Below, piece after piece: positions 51,033-62,175 of a stretch of 64,000 bases of DNA. The DNA is from Dasyornis broadbenti (Eukaryota; Chordata; Aves; Passeriformes; Dasyornithidae). Made by a program: the position numbers and the translations under genes. The notes beneath the pieces are model-generated. The model searched no databases. It was not told the DNA's origin and saw nothing but the letters and a program-made list of their open reading frames with translations. Location of the stretch: assembly GCA_013397935.1 (NCBI GenBank), contig VZRN01001124.1, positions 2,464,917 through 2,528,916 of the forward strand, written 5' to 3'. Positions within the stretch are counted from its first letter, which is position 1; every line of letters begins with the position of its first letter.

Positions 51033-51914
51033 CTACATGGCTCCATCAGTACTGCGGGCCTGGAAGCCTTCTCTGCGGACACTGTTCAAGTCCAGGCGCG
51101 TTAGAACCTCGCAGCGCACCAGGAGCGTGTCATCCTTGATGAAGGTTCTCTGTTTCAAGTTCTGCAGGTGCATGAAAGTCACATAACCAAACCCTTTTGG
51201 ATTGCGGTGAATTGTCGGCCTCTGGAAGGCCAGTAACTCTGGCTTGGCTTCCATCACCTCTTCGTGGTTCTGCCTTTCTGGGCCTTCTGATTGATCCAAA
51301 ATAGAAAGTCGTATGGTGCCTTGGAAAGGCCAGGGCAGGTGGCTGTCATATTCCCCTTGCATAGTGTGGACAAACAGAGAGATAAAATTAGCACAGCGCT
51401 GAGCATTGGGTAACTGGATATGCAGGCGCAGGCACAGCTTGTAGCCAGGCTTCCCTGTATAGAAGCCAGGGCTGTGCATCACTACAGGTCTCTCTTCTTC
51501 CTGGGCTTTCTGCAGTCCACTGAAGTTCTCAATCTTCCAGATATAAATACCATTACATTGCTGTGCCTCCATTTCCGTAATCTTGCCCTCCAAATTTCGG
51601 ATAGTGCGTTTGAGTTCTGCCATGTGAGTGTTCTGAGTTTCCATTTTGGCAATGAGTTCCCTGATTTGGTGATCCTGTCTTACCAGACGACCTTCCAACT
51701 GCTGAATAGTTTCCTTGAAATTTTCAACTTCTGGATTGCAGTCATATGCAGCATGTGACACATGTGAGAAGAGGGCAGGCTCAAAGGGTAGGCCATTGAT
51801 GAAGGGTACAGGATTTGCAGCAGTAACACTGATATTCTGAAAACTCTGAGCCATCATTCTCATGTGAACCTGAGTGAACTCCTGCATATGTCGTGCCAGT
51901 TCATTCCTTTGCAT
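51033..51914 (-). CDS. TRAF6: TRAF6 last coding exon (coiled coil and MATH)
   Basis: Acceptor ends CATCCTAG-type AG at 51915. The exon encodes residues 253-545 and the stop. After MQRNELARHMQE comes a linker (about residues 272-315) that differs from and is longer than the human one. The coiled coil follows (FKETIQQLEGRLVRQDHQIR), then the MATH domain opening NGIYIWKIENF and containing GEYDSHLPWPFQGTIRL and PKGFGYVTFMHL. These are the surfaces that bind receptor and IRAK peptides (P-x-E-x-x-aromatic/acidic) in known structures. Confidence 0.96.
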   Translation of the reverse strand: MQRNELARHMQEFTQVHMRMMAQSFQNISVTAANPVPFINGLPFEPALFSHVSHAAYDCNPEVENFKETIQQLEGRLVRQDHQIRELIAKMETQNTHMAELKRTIRNLEGKITEMEAQQCNGIYIWKIENFSGLQKAQEEERPVVMHSPGFYTGKPGYKLCLRLHIQLPNAQRCANFISLFVHTMQGEYDSHLPWPFQGTIRLSILDQSEGPERQNHEEVMEAKPELLAFQRPTIHRNPKGFGYVTFMHLQNLKQRTFIKDDTLLVRCEVLTRLDLNSVRREGFQARSTDGAM

Positions 51915-54900
51915 CTAGGATTTAAGAGATGTGGCATTAGGAACACATCAAACATTATCTGCAATTACATTTTAAATGCGGCTCTGAAGAAAATCAAGCA
52001 AGGAGTTACTTTCACCATGAGAGAAAAACTGCAGTGTGAATCAAGGACAAAGGTGGTGTAACAAAATAGCACTTTACCAACGGAGAGCTCCGAAGTTAAG
52101 ATCCCTGTTAGGACAAATGAAAAAAGAAGTTCAAATAGCAGTGGACAAATCACAGAATCATTTAGGTTGGAAAAGACCTTTAAGGTCTTTGTGTCTTTGA
52201 ACTGATGTTGATACAGCGGGAGTTCAACTTAAGTGTATATATGAGGCAGTTTCAGCACAGAATTGTTAACCTGGCAACTAAAGACAGAACTGACATAAAT
52301 GACTGCAATATAAATCAGATATGTGCATTATTGTTTTTGTTGTCTTGGGACTTTGGGATGTCACAATAACAGGATTCACGGAAGTAGTTTTTGTAATTTT
52401 GTGACACAAAACACTAAGAAAAATATTCTTATTAGAATATTTACCATTAGTAACAACATATTGTATTGTTGCATAATTCTGTATGATGTTTAATAAGGGA
52501 GACTTTGATTGTATTTTTACAGAAGCTGTAGCATCTCCAGGAAAACAATAAAATTTAAATTCTCCAGAAGAGACCAAGAACAACTTCTTATTAAAGGCCA
52601 AGACCTGCACTTCAAATGGAGGCAATTTTGAGCAAAAGACATTTTTCTGTGCCATTTCAGTGGCACAGACAATGAGAAATAGGAACAGTATATTTCAAAC
52701 TGTGCACCTGAAAGTAAAAACAAGATATGGAGAAATGTGGAGTATTTAATACTGAAAATATTGTAAAAAATTCCAAAGGCATGCATTCTGTGTTATCTTT
52801 AGGGTTACCATTTTATTAATCAGCATTCATATTAAAAAGATCCAGATCTTGTAGGAATAATAATAACTTCCCTATAAAACTACCAATAATTATAGTGTAT
52901 CCTTGCAATAACACTGTTCAACTCAAAACAAAGACACGTTGAAAGACTGTTAGTGATAAATATACATTTAGCATTTTTTCTGTACTCCCTTCATTGATTT
53001 GCTAAAATGCTCCATAATACCAAATATTTTATGAAAACTGATGTGGAAATGATGAAGGGGAAAGACCCATTTTTACAAAGAGGTATTAAACAACTAGAAA
53101 TAAGAGTATCTAGATTAATAATTTTAGAATTTAATAAAATTGACATAACTGCATGAAACTCTAAGAGTAATAAGTGTATCTAGCCACAGCTTTGGAAGAA
53201 ATGCTAGAAGCTACTTTATTGACATGATAGCTGAGAAAAGTAATGGATTAATAAAAGCAAGGTCATTAAGTATATTGTTCATAGAGCTTTATAAATTTGC
53301 AAAGGCAATTGTGAAATGCAATGTATCAACATGTAGTGTTTCAGAATTAGGACACCTCAAAACAAAAGACTCCTGCCCACAAATCACTGAGGATTTGGGA
53401 CTGGTGAATGAGACAAGAATAGGAAAACATATTAAAAAAGAAACAGACAAAATCATGCAGCAGGTCTAAAAGTCATGGTACTAATAAAAGGCTTACCTTT
53501 TCAGGACACCCAAAGGCACTATAAAAACATGGCACTGGGGCAGTAGGACAATCATTGTCATAATGGTTAGGCATCTAAAACAAAGCAGATTTGATATTAC
53601 TTTTTCATCAAGAGTATTCTCTTAAAACACCCAAAAAAGATACAGCTGAATGGATTCTGAACAGGTACCTGAAGTCAGAGCAGTTTATACCTACATAATT
53701 TTTCAAGTTTGTTAGAAGCCGAATCCTGTTTTTCAGAGTATTTGTGCAATTTGACAGATCATTCTTTATTTTAACCCAGCCCATCAACATAGTTGCTATC
53801 CCAAATTAAATAACATTTATCATTTTCCTGCCCATGAAGTTATTATTGAATAGAAGAAATAATAATGGCTATTATGATAGTAATGGACAAACAGAATTCC
53901 AGCCAGCATCTGCAGTTTTATAGTGAAGTTACTTATAGCTACTTTCCAACAGTGGCTTTCCAAGTACAAATACTCTCCCTCTGTGCCCAAATCAAAGCCT
54001 CCTCTTGTAATGTTGGCCATAAAAGATACCAACAACTGCCAGTGGTTAAGTTCCATTCAAGATCAAGAACACGTAGCACGGTCCCTGTCAAGAAGCAGAA
54101 CAGTTGAACAATGTGATGTTCAGCCAAAATACTACAGAGGTTTACCAGACTGCAACTGCAAGCTGGAGCCGCATTTCAGGGAGTATCTTACTCATCAAAA
54201 TGTCCTGCACTGGACATTTTCAGAGAGAGGCAGGTAAAGATTTATTAGCTAGTACACAAACTGTATCTCCAAGTTTAATTTCAGATTAAAGAAGCAATGT
54301 AAATACAAAACATCTCACCCATAATAACTGGAGAAAAAAGGAGTCTCTTACCTGCTCTCTGATGAGCACCGTGTTGCAATATTCACAAAATACATTGGCA
54401 AGTGGGCAGGTTTGGTCATGAAGCTTAGTAATCAAACAGAAAAAAGAAAGAAAGCATGAGTAAAGTTACCCAATTTAAGAGAGGACTAATCACCCTTGAT
54501 CAGACATTAGATTCTTACTTATATTTCAAATTTTGCATTTAACTATATGCAACTGTGAAACGAAGACAATCCCTTTACTCTGAACCGTATGTTTTCTATT
54601 ACTGTTTTTTCCTGAACTTATACAAGAGATTCATAAAATTGCAGATATTTTATTTCCTAAAGCTCTTATGCTCCAAAGAAGTCTAAATTTAACCAGAAGT
54701 TTTTAAAATTCACATTCAATTGTACTGGAACTGTATGAAAGCGTTTGTTTGTTTCTTATTTGTATTGTTGGACTATGTGAAGAATGTTTGATTGACAATT
54801 CACAATATGAATATCATGACATTTAATAGTCCTTGAGATAAAACACGTCCATATAGAGATAAAGAAATGGTAACAGCAAAAGGAAAGTATTATCCTCACT

Positions 54901-57900
54901 ATCATCCAAGCAAAAAATGTAGAGCCAGGAGAATAATTTGGAAATTATCTTGGTCTTGTGTGGAGCAGATTTCTCCAAAAGATTGATCTCCTGATACATC
55001 CTCTCTCCCAGGTGTAAAAACTGCAAATGTAAGTACTGCTCTTTGTGTTCTGTTAGCAGAAGATACTGGCCTGTCTGAAGGTAAGGTCAGAAATCAATGG
55101 TTCTAACACAAGTCCACAAGTCTCCTCACACCACAAGGTTGCCAATAAGTCTGTATTTAAGGACAATCTCTCCTCAGCTTTTGCCTGTTTTAGCCTCATG
55201 TCCTGAATTTGGAGCTTTTCACCTGTGCATCAGCACTAAGAGTCCTTCTAGACCAAAACTTTCGGTTTTGGTTTTTTATGTTCCCTTTACAAGCAAAACC
55301 ATGTGAATGCAGGTTGACAAACTGAGACTCCTGCTAAGTACCTCTTTATCTTCATAGGCCATGGACGTGGCACAGTTTGGGCAACACACTTGACGCCTCA
55401 GACACTCCTGGGTCATGTGCTCTTTCAGATAGTTCTTTGGGAAGGTTCCTTGGCACTGTGGGCATTCCACAGTAGAAAAATCACACTGCAGCTGGTGGTC
55501 CTGCAGAAAAGCAGAAGAGGGATTTGACAGTACAAACAAGAACTATAATCTCATCCATTTTCAAGATAAAGCACAGTACAAGACACACAAATCACAATCT
55601 TGCCTTCATGCAAGGAAATCCTTATACACTTAAGCTGACTCTACCAATAGCCTGTTACTGTCCCATTACTAAGGTCAGGGTTTCATGTATACAGAGCTTT
55701 AAGAAAGCTCTCAGTAAAAATTTAGTTTCATCCTTTTAACTGCATATATTATTTTCCAAAACGATTATTTCAACTACCATGTGTAGCTATTTTGAGGGAA
55801 TATTAAACTGACTTTAAGAAACTTGTGTGAAGTACAGATACAGCTGATCAAAAGACATACATCAATAATTCTCAACAGAAAGCTGCATTAATACAACTGT
55901 CATGCACTATGATGTTCACTTGAAAATCACCTAACTACAATTAAAGACTCATCAAAACCCCAATGTAGCTATAGTCTTGAAAGAAAAATGCACTGAATCA
56001 GCATAAATGAGTACCAGGTATGACCATCTATTTAAGTTATTCTGAATTTTCACTTGTCTATGAAAACAGGGTTCCATATTTTCAAAAGTAATTCTCACCT
56101 CTAAGTGCCTGAGCTCCATCTTCATACTGCAGCCCTTGTTGGGACACTTAACCATTAATGAAAGGATTTCCCGTTTGGCGAAGTTGTCAGGAAAAAGTTG
56201 ATTTTCAAGCAGAATTTCATTGTCTACAGGACATTTGTGACCTGCATCTCTAGAAAAGCAAGGAAAGACATTCCAATATTACTAGCAGATTTCCAAGTCC
56301 TTAATTTAAAATATTTTTACACCATCAAGACATTAGTGGCCAAATAATAACACAGTAAGATCTTTGAAAACAATGGTATTTACGTGGCAATGACCAGAAA
56401 GTATGAAATGTATTTCAGAGAAACTGAAAACACAGTTTCACTGGAGGTGGCATGACTAGGGTTCCACTTTTCTAACTCAAATACTTTTTATTTGTACAAA
56501 TGCCATGTTAAGTACGCTGGAAACAGAGTTGAGGAGGATGTAAAGACACTAAGAACTTACAGTCCTGTTTCTGTAAGTACTCTGCATAGCTCAAACATCA
56601 AAGAATACTTCACACACTACTTCAAAACAGTTCTTTAAACTTTCTTGGACCTCCTCTCATTTCTTTCTCAATTCATAAACAGCCAAGGTGACCACAGCTG
56701 AGAATAAAAAGCGAAATTGTCCTTTTTTTGATTCACTTCATTTGTTTGGCATTACTTCACACATAGCTCAGTTTGCTGGTTTTGTTACACAACCATTTGA
56801 TCAGTTGGTCATCCGTCAATTTGATTATACAGCAAACAATTAAACATAAAAATTATTAGAAACTATGAAAATTACACTGGATTTGGAACTGGATGTTGCA
56901 CCTGAAGCCATTTTAACAGCAAGAAGACTGGAAGTCAGCGCTAACTGGCAAAGGTTTGGAATCTGATAGAACATGGATGCATGCAACCTGCACAGGGGAA
57001 CTGACAGCCTGTTCCAGTTCATCAAGTTCTGTCTACCTGCATTTATATTAAAAAATCATTAGAAATGGAGTAAAAAAGGGGATCACCGCCATCAAATTTT
57101 CCAGTACCAGCTCATTCTGAAAGCTGTAGGCCAACATATTGATTCACAATTAAATAATGCAGTTAAAGAGGCGTGAGGGATCAAAGCTCCTGAGATGAAG
57201 TGCTAATGGAAACAGTAATAAAATGGAAAAATACATGGGGTGGAAACATGTCAGAGAGCACTTGTGGTGCAAGGATCAAAGGCCAGATCATTGTCACTGC
57301 CTGCAAGCATGAGGGGAAGTAGAACCTAGCAGGCTGTGGAGACCAGGAGGGAATTTATGTTCTTTGTTGGAAAAGGAAATAATTGCTCAGCAACTCCATC
57401 AGCAATGCTGCTAGAGGAAGTGGATGTAAAGTGACTTCAAAAAGAAGCAATGAACTTCCTTTCACAGGTTTTGCTTGCAGAGCAAGCTCCCCACATGCCT
57501 GAGAGTCATACTCCTAAGCAAGTGGAAGGAAGAAAATACCTAGCTTGCCTTATTTCAGAGCTCCCTGAGCTATGATCAGTGTGCTGATCTTTGTCACAAG
57601 TCAGAAATGTTCCCTCACTTCACAACCTGGAGAAAATCAGTGTTCATAGATATAACTTGGTTACAAACACCCTGTTTAGTTGAGTATAAAGATTGCTCAG
57701 TAGGCCTGCTGATAAGACAGCAGCTTTATTTCTACAAAGAAAAGCTAATCATGTATAAGAGCAGCCAACAACAGATTAATTTGAAATAATGATTACCAAA
57801 TCCCCAGTTTAAATAACTAGCAGGAAAAGGGCAAAATAAGAAATAATTGCAATTTTCCTAAGTAGGAAAGTGTAGTAAGGAAAGAGCAATAACTCACTGC

Positions 57901-60900
57901 AGTATATTAAACAGGTTTCAAGTATTATTTACAAGGATCAGGATTGTGTTTAAAACACTGCTTAAATCCATCTACAGACAAAGATGTTGCTCTACATTTC
58001 CTCTGATAAAACTGCGTTTATGCACCTCAGTTCTAACTTACATTACCGTGAAGGCTTGCCTGTGCTGGAATTATTTATCACATTGCACTCTGCCACTCAC
58101 AACAGTACCTGTGAAACAACAGCCATCTTTTACAAAGTACAATGAATATTCCTATAATCTCCCCTTGAGTTTAAAATACAGGTATCAAGGGTAAAGCCAG
58201 AATAATTTTGTTTGAAGGAAAAGCCTGCTCCATGATTTTAACAACTGAGTGGTTTAGCTGAGAAGCTAAGACAGTTAGCAGAGACTTTAACTGCAGCCAT
58301 GCCAGCACCCAACACATTCCCTGCTGCCCCTTGTCACCTCACAACTCTGCTTTTCCAATAAACAGAGGTTCTGATATTTGGCAAACTTTACTACAAACTC
58401 TAAGTCAGCTTTGCCCTAAGATACAGGACAAAATTGGAGTGAAATTGAATTAGCTACTGCACCTGAAGTTCTTTTAAAACTTCCAAAATTGTATTCTGTT
58501 GACAGTAACATGTGTCAACTTATTTGTAGTTACTTTGGTAGATAAGCTTCTCCTCTTCCATGACTTATAGCACTTCAAAGTACTTCAGACAGCTTCATTT
58601 GAAAAGCTGACAAGACTTCCTGGGAGGCAAAAATTTACTGTGATCAAATCTCATCTAATCATGTCCTTCACACTGTAAGATCGAAGAGTCCAGTTTTTAA
58701 AAGGTTTTCAAAACTTTTTTCTAGTTGCAGACACAACTTTCTCAACATGAACAACTACAGTTGTTTGTGTAAGTCACAAGAAGCAATTACTCAAAAAATG
58801 CTTCTCCATCCTTCATAATTTAAAATCCTTAACATTGTGTTCATGGAAGTTAAGACAGTGGTGAAATGAGCAATAAACACAAGCAATTTTTCCTGATCAA
58901 ATGAAGACCGTGACAATCACTTAGTGACAAAAACCAGTACTTAGAGAAAGTACAATATCACTTTCCATTTTCATTTTAGTTCTATAGAAGCTTCTCAATA
59001 CATCAATCAATCTGGTACTGTAGACAGTACATATGCCAAGTCAATATTGTACTGTAGACACTACATAATCCAAATCAATAGTTTGATCTATGGACACCAA
59101 TTAAGCATGCAGTTCAGCCCTTCAGGGATTCAGAAAGGTCTGGCACTTCAAGCTGTCCTCTCTGCTTCCACAAGCATTCAGTCAAACTGTACTTCAACAA
59201 CAGATTTCAGTGGGGAATAAGGGAGAACTTTTACTATCAATGAAATATGTGAAATATTACAGTGATGATCTACAGTATCAAAGGAAGAAAATACTTTTCA
59301 CCTGTGTTTAGTGCTCACTGAAACAGTCATCACTATTCATAGAAATGAAGTCAAATAGGGAAAGGGTATAAAAGAAGCAAAAACTTCTGGTCACTGAAAC
59401 TGTAGACCTAAAACTTCGAGCAGAGGAAATGCTCTGTTAATTTAAAAAGGAGGAGAAACCATTTCCCATGCTTGGGGTTTAAGAAGGAAGTTTCTCTACC
59501 TGTTCTGAGCTTGGGTTAACCACAGTTTCTCACTCAGTATTGCTGTAAATTCTAAGCAATGACTGTAACAGTGCAGCTCACCAGCAGAAGCATTAAGATT
59601 TAAAATAAGACCACCTTAGCTCTTAAAGATCTGAAAGACTGGAAATGAGATACCCATTTTTGGTAATTTTTAGTCATTTTCCCCAGTTTTCAACCTAGGA
59701 ATTCTGTTGTCTTTGGTGAATAGACATTTCTAAAGCTCACTATATTTAAGTACTAATTAACCTTCAAAATTTATAGACATCATAATCCCGTAAGAAGGTT
59801 TAAAAATTTATTTTCTTTCTCACAGAAATACCCAAGTTAAAGAAGAGTATAAAACTGCTACTGCCAACAAACAGAGCAAGCTCATACAAAACAAGTAAGG
59901 AATTCCGAAATTAAATGTCCTTTATCAGTACAACTGCCTTGTAATGCTTACAAGCATGCATGAAATTATGTACATTAACCTCTTGAAAGAATTTAGGTTG
60001 GAATGTGCAAAGCAAAGGCCAGAAAGTGAAGCCAGCTCCTTGTGCCAAGGAAACTGGATTACAGACAAAGCTGACAGTTTCACATTTGGGGTTATTTGCC
60101 TTCTTCCATGCACCTGGATAACATGAATACCATTGAGTAATGTGGCTGGGTAAAGCCTGATGTACTTTGCTCACAGAAATAGGAAGGCAATGAACAAGGC
60201 AAGGGATTAAGGGAATAGGGGATCTCATGGTATAGTTAGTGGAGAACGGACTATCTCACAGCAGCTTCTGCAGAATCACTCCTCAGGTGTGAACACTGGT
60301 GGTGTTCTGCATTTTCTGGATCTTTTTCTCAGAACGAAGAATTGACAAAACTGATGTTAACAAGAACTATGCTGTGAATACACACAAATTTCTGCACTGG
60401 CTAGAAAGAATCTGATATTGTAAGTAGGGAATTAAAAACTAAATTAAAAACAAATTAAAAATTTGTCTTCTCATTCTTGGCTCCAACATTTCCTTCCTTG
60501 TTCCAAAAGGGATGCCATGAAAAAATTAAGCAGCATATGCTGCAACAGTGACAGAATCCCAGAATCTTTCAGATGGAAAATATCATTGAATAGAACCTTT
60601 GATCATGACCTCATCAACTAGAGCATGGCACTAAGTGTCATGTCCAGTCATTTCTTGAACACCACCAGGGATGGTGACTCCATCACCCCTTGGGGCAGCC
60701 CACTCCAATGCTTAACAACCCTTTCCAAAGAGAAATTCTTCTTGAGAATTTATGTAGCTGAAACTACAGAGAAGCCCACAAAACATACAAAATACTGTAT
60801 TCAGAGAACATCATTGCTGGCATACTGTTCATTTAGTGAGCTACAAATGATGGTCAGGGAAGAAAACGAAATGGAAAAGAACTAAGGACAAAGGGTATGA

Positions 60901-62144
60901 AAAATCAATCAAAAAATCACTGTCCATTTTGCATGCTAAAAATAAATGCCAGGGAAAAACACAGTAACACTGAAGACAGTTTAATGATCTTTACACAAAA
61001 GTGTGCAAAGTAAGGTTGAAAATGAGACAATTCTACATATGGGTCACAAAATTAAATATAAAAATTTCTACCAAAAGTGATATTTGAGCTAAGTGAGCAA
61101 TTGCTAAGAAAAAAAATTGAGCTTATGCTGAGAAGGACAAATCTTACAGCATAATATCAATGTAATCCAATACTCACTGACATGTGTGGGACACTGATGA
61201 CTTCATTCCAGGTTTAAGGGAAGTACTCTCTACAAGGTACTCTCTGCCCTTTCTTGCTCTTTCAATCATCCCTTTTCATAAGCCCAGCCTGCTCTTGGCT
61301 TTGTATCTTATGCCCACTCCCTCATATGCCACCTGGTTTCCTCTCTCAATGCTTTGTTCAAGACAATTCCCTCATCACATTCGCTCTTCCAGTTCAACAA
61401 GGAAGCAGCTAATTTCAAGTGAAGAACTGAAAGCATGAACTGCCTTATCTGCACCAAGGAATCAGGTTGTCTGTAGTTTCCTGTAGAGAGAAACAATCTT
61501 AGGCAAAAGACAGGTTTTACAATTCTGGGCTGGAAAATGGAATTTCTTTGGGGAATTTATCTACCTTATTTTTTAAAAATTTAATTATTTGGAGTTCAAT
61601 CAATTTTTTAGATTCATAAATCTGTATAAATGGCAAAATATCTAAAGCTCATAAAACCACCACTTGTGACATCCTGGCCATATATAGTGTTTATTATAAA
61701 GCACCTTTAATGAATACCAAATTTCCAGAATTCTACTAGCACTCACTGGTAATGCACCTCAGGCAGCTCTATTCAGTTTAAATTGACCTCAAACTGCTCT
61801 GGTACATGAATTTCTTCTTAAAAGCAGCTTCCATAACTTTTCCTTTACCTTATTGATTTGACAATGCAGCCTTTGCAGAAACGGTGGCCGCATGGTGTCT
61901 GCACTGCTTCCCGGAGAGCCATCAAACAGATTGGACATTCATATTTACTTTCCAAGGGTGGATCAAACTCCACGTCGTATCCTTGCGTTTCTTCCGTGAA
62001 GGAGCTCGGTGGGTTGCCAGTGCCACTGCCCACACTGGAGCTCTCCTCCTTGGCTCCGGCGCTGCAGGCGCTGGCCATAGCCGCACAGCAGCCGCTCTCC
62101 ACCTCTCGGGCTCCACAGCTGCTGTCACTGTGCAGCAAGCTCAT
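51033..62144 (-). CDS. TRAF6: TRAF6, RING E3 ubiquitin ligase and signalling adaptor, complete spliced coding region
   Basis: On the - strand the exons are 62144-61849, 56249-56099, 55500-55342, 54423-54352, 53574-53497 and 51914-51033. They join in frame to 545 codons plus stop; human TRAF6 has 522. Domain order: RING with C70, C73, C85, H87, C90, C93, C105 and D108 as zinc ligands; TRAF-type zinc fingers at about 130-260; a coiled coil at about 311-371; and a MATH domain from about 373 to 522. Lys124, the known auto-ubiquitination site in human, is kept in the NFAKREIL context. TRAF6 is known to make K63-linked chains with Ubc13/Uev1A downstream of TLR/IL-1R (via IRAKs), CD40 and RANK, and to activate TAK1. 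It acts in the cytoplasm. The extra length lies mainly between the last zinc finger and the coiled coil. Confidence 0.97.
52150..52190 (-). repeat. Short CR1 3'-end fragment
   Basis: TCACAGAATCATTTAGGTTG followed by GAAAAGACCTTTAAGGTC on the + strand is the reverse complement of a CR1 3' end. Only about 40 bp are recognisable. It lies in the last TRAF6 intron. Confidence 0.7.
53497..53574 (-). CDS. TRAF6: TRAF6 coding exon 5 (zinc finger)
   Basis: Acceptor TTTGTTTTAG ends at 53575 and donor GTAAGC follows 53497. The 78 nt encode residues 227-252 (MPNHYDNDCPTAPVPC, then FYSAFGCPEK), the last TRAF-type zinc finger. Both junctions are phase 0. Confidence 0.94.
54352..54423 (-). CDS. TRAF6: TRAF6 coding exon 4 (zinc finger)
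   Basis: Acceptor ends GATTACTAAG at 54424 and donor GTAAGA follows 54352. The 72 nt encode 24 residues (203-226), LHDQTCPLANVFCEYC followed by NTVLIREQ. They align with human IHDQNCPLANVICEYC. Both junctions are phase 0. Confidence 0.94.
55342..55500 (-). CDS. TRAF6: TRAF6 coding exon 3 (zinc fingers)
   Basis: Acceptor TTTTCTGCAG ends at 55501. The donor after 55342 is GAG|GTACTT, weaker than the other TRAF6 donors. The 159 nt encode residues 150-202, which corresponds to the first TRAF-type zinc-finger module, with VECPQCQGTF and RRQVCCPNCATSMAYEDKE. Both junctions are phase 0. Confidence 0.94.
56099..56249 (-). CDS. TRAF6: TRAF6 coding exon 2 (end of RING, first zinc finger)
   Basis: Acceptor CTTTTCTAG ends at 56250 and donor GTGAGA follows 56099. 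The 151 nt encode residues 99-149: DAGHKCPVDNEILLENQLFP supplies the last RING ligands C105 and D108, followed by NFAKREILSLMVKCPNKGC with Lys124 and the first two cysteines of zinc finger 1. Confidence 0.94.
59015..59082. repeat. 34-bp diverged tandem duplication
   Basis: Two adjacent copies start GTACTGTAGACAGTACAT and GTACTGTAGACACTACAT and end in CCAAGTCAAT and CCAAATCAAT. It lies in TRAF6 intron 1. Confidence 0.75.
60549..60750 (-). repeat. CR1 fragment in TRAF6 intron 1
   Basis: The + strand reads GACAGAATCCCAGAATCTTT at one end and contains CCAGGGATGGTGACTCCATC, GGCAGCCCACTCCAATGCTT and AACAACCCTTTCC, all matching the 3' part of CR1 in reverse. It is diverged, so probably an old insertion. 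It ends within an AGAAATTCTTC run near 60750. Confidence 0.85.
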
Positions 62145-62175
62145 GGCAGCTGAGCAAGTGCTGCACAGCAGTGCA
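61849..62175 (-). CDS. TRAF6: TRAF6 first coding exon (RING)
   Basis: Reading leftward, a pyrimidine tract ends in TTGCAG at 62176, so the exon probably begins at 62175. Coding starts at ATG 62144-62142 (MSLL, as in human), with G at -3. The exon ends at 61849 before donor GTAAAG and encodes residues 1-98 and two bases of codon 99. It contains the QGYDVEFDPPLESKYECPIC block and most of the RING. The conserved GHRFCKGC zinc-binding run is intact. Confidence 0.93.

Larger units (their letters stand above)
51915..56098 (-). other. TRAF6 introns 2-5 (numbered from the first coding exon)
   Basis: Introns 56098-55501, 55341-54424, 54351-53575 and 53496-51915 on the - strand. They are short (0.6-1.6 kb) and AT-rich. 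Only the 40-bp CR1 tail at 52150 is recognisable. Confidence 0.8.
56250..61848 (-). other. TRAF6 intron between coding exons 1 and 2 (5.6 kb)
   Basis: It separates the two parts of the RING. It contains the CR1 fragment at 60549-60750 and the 34-bp duplication at 59015. No other element or conserved frame is evident. Confidence 0.8.
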
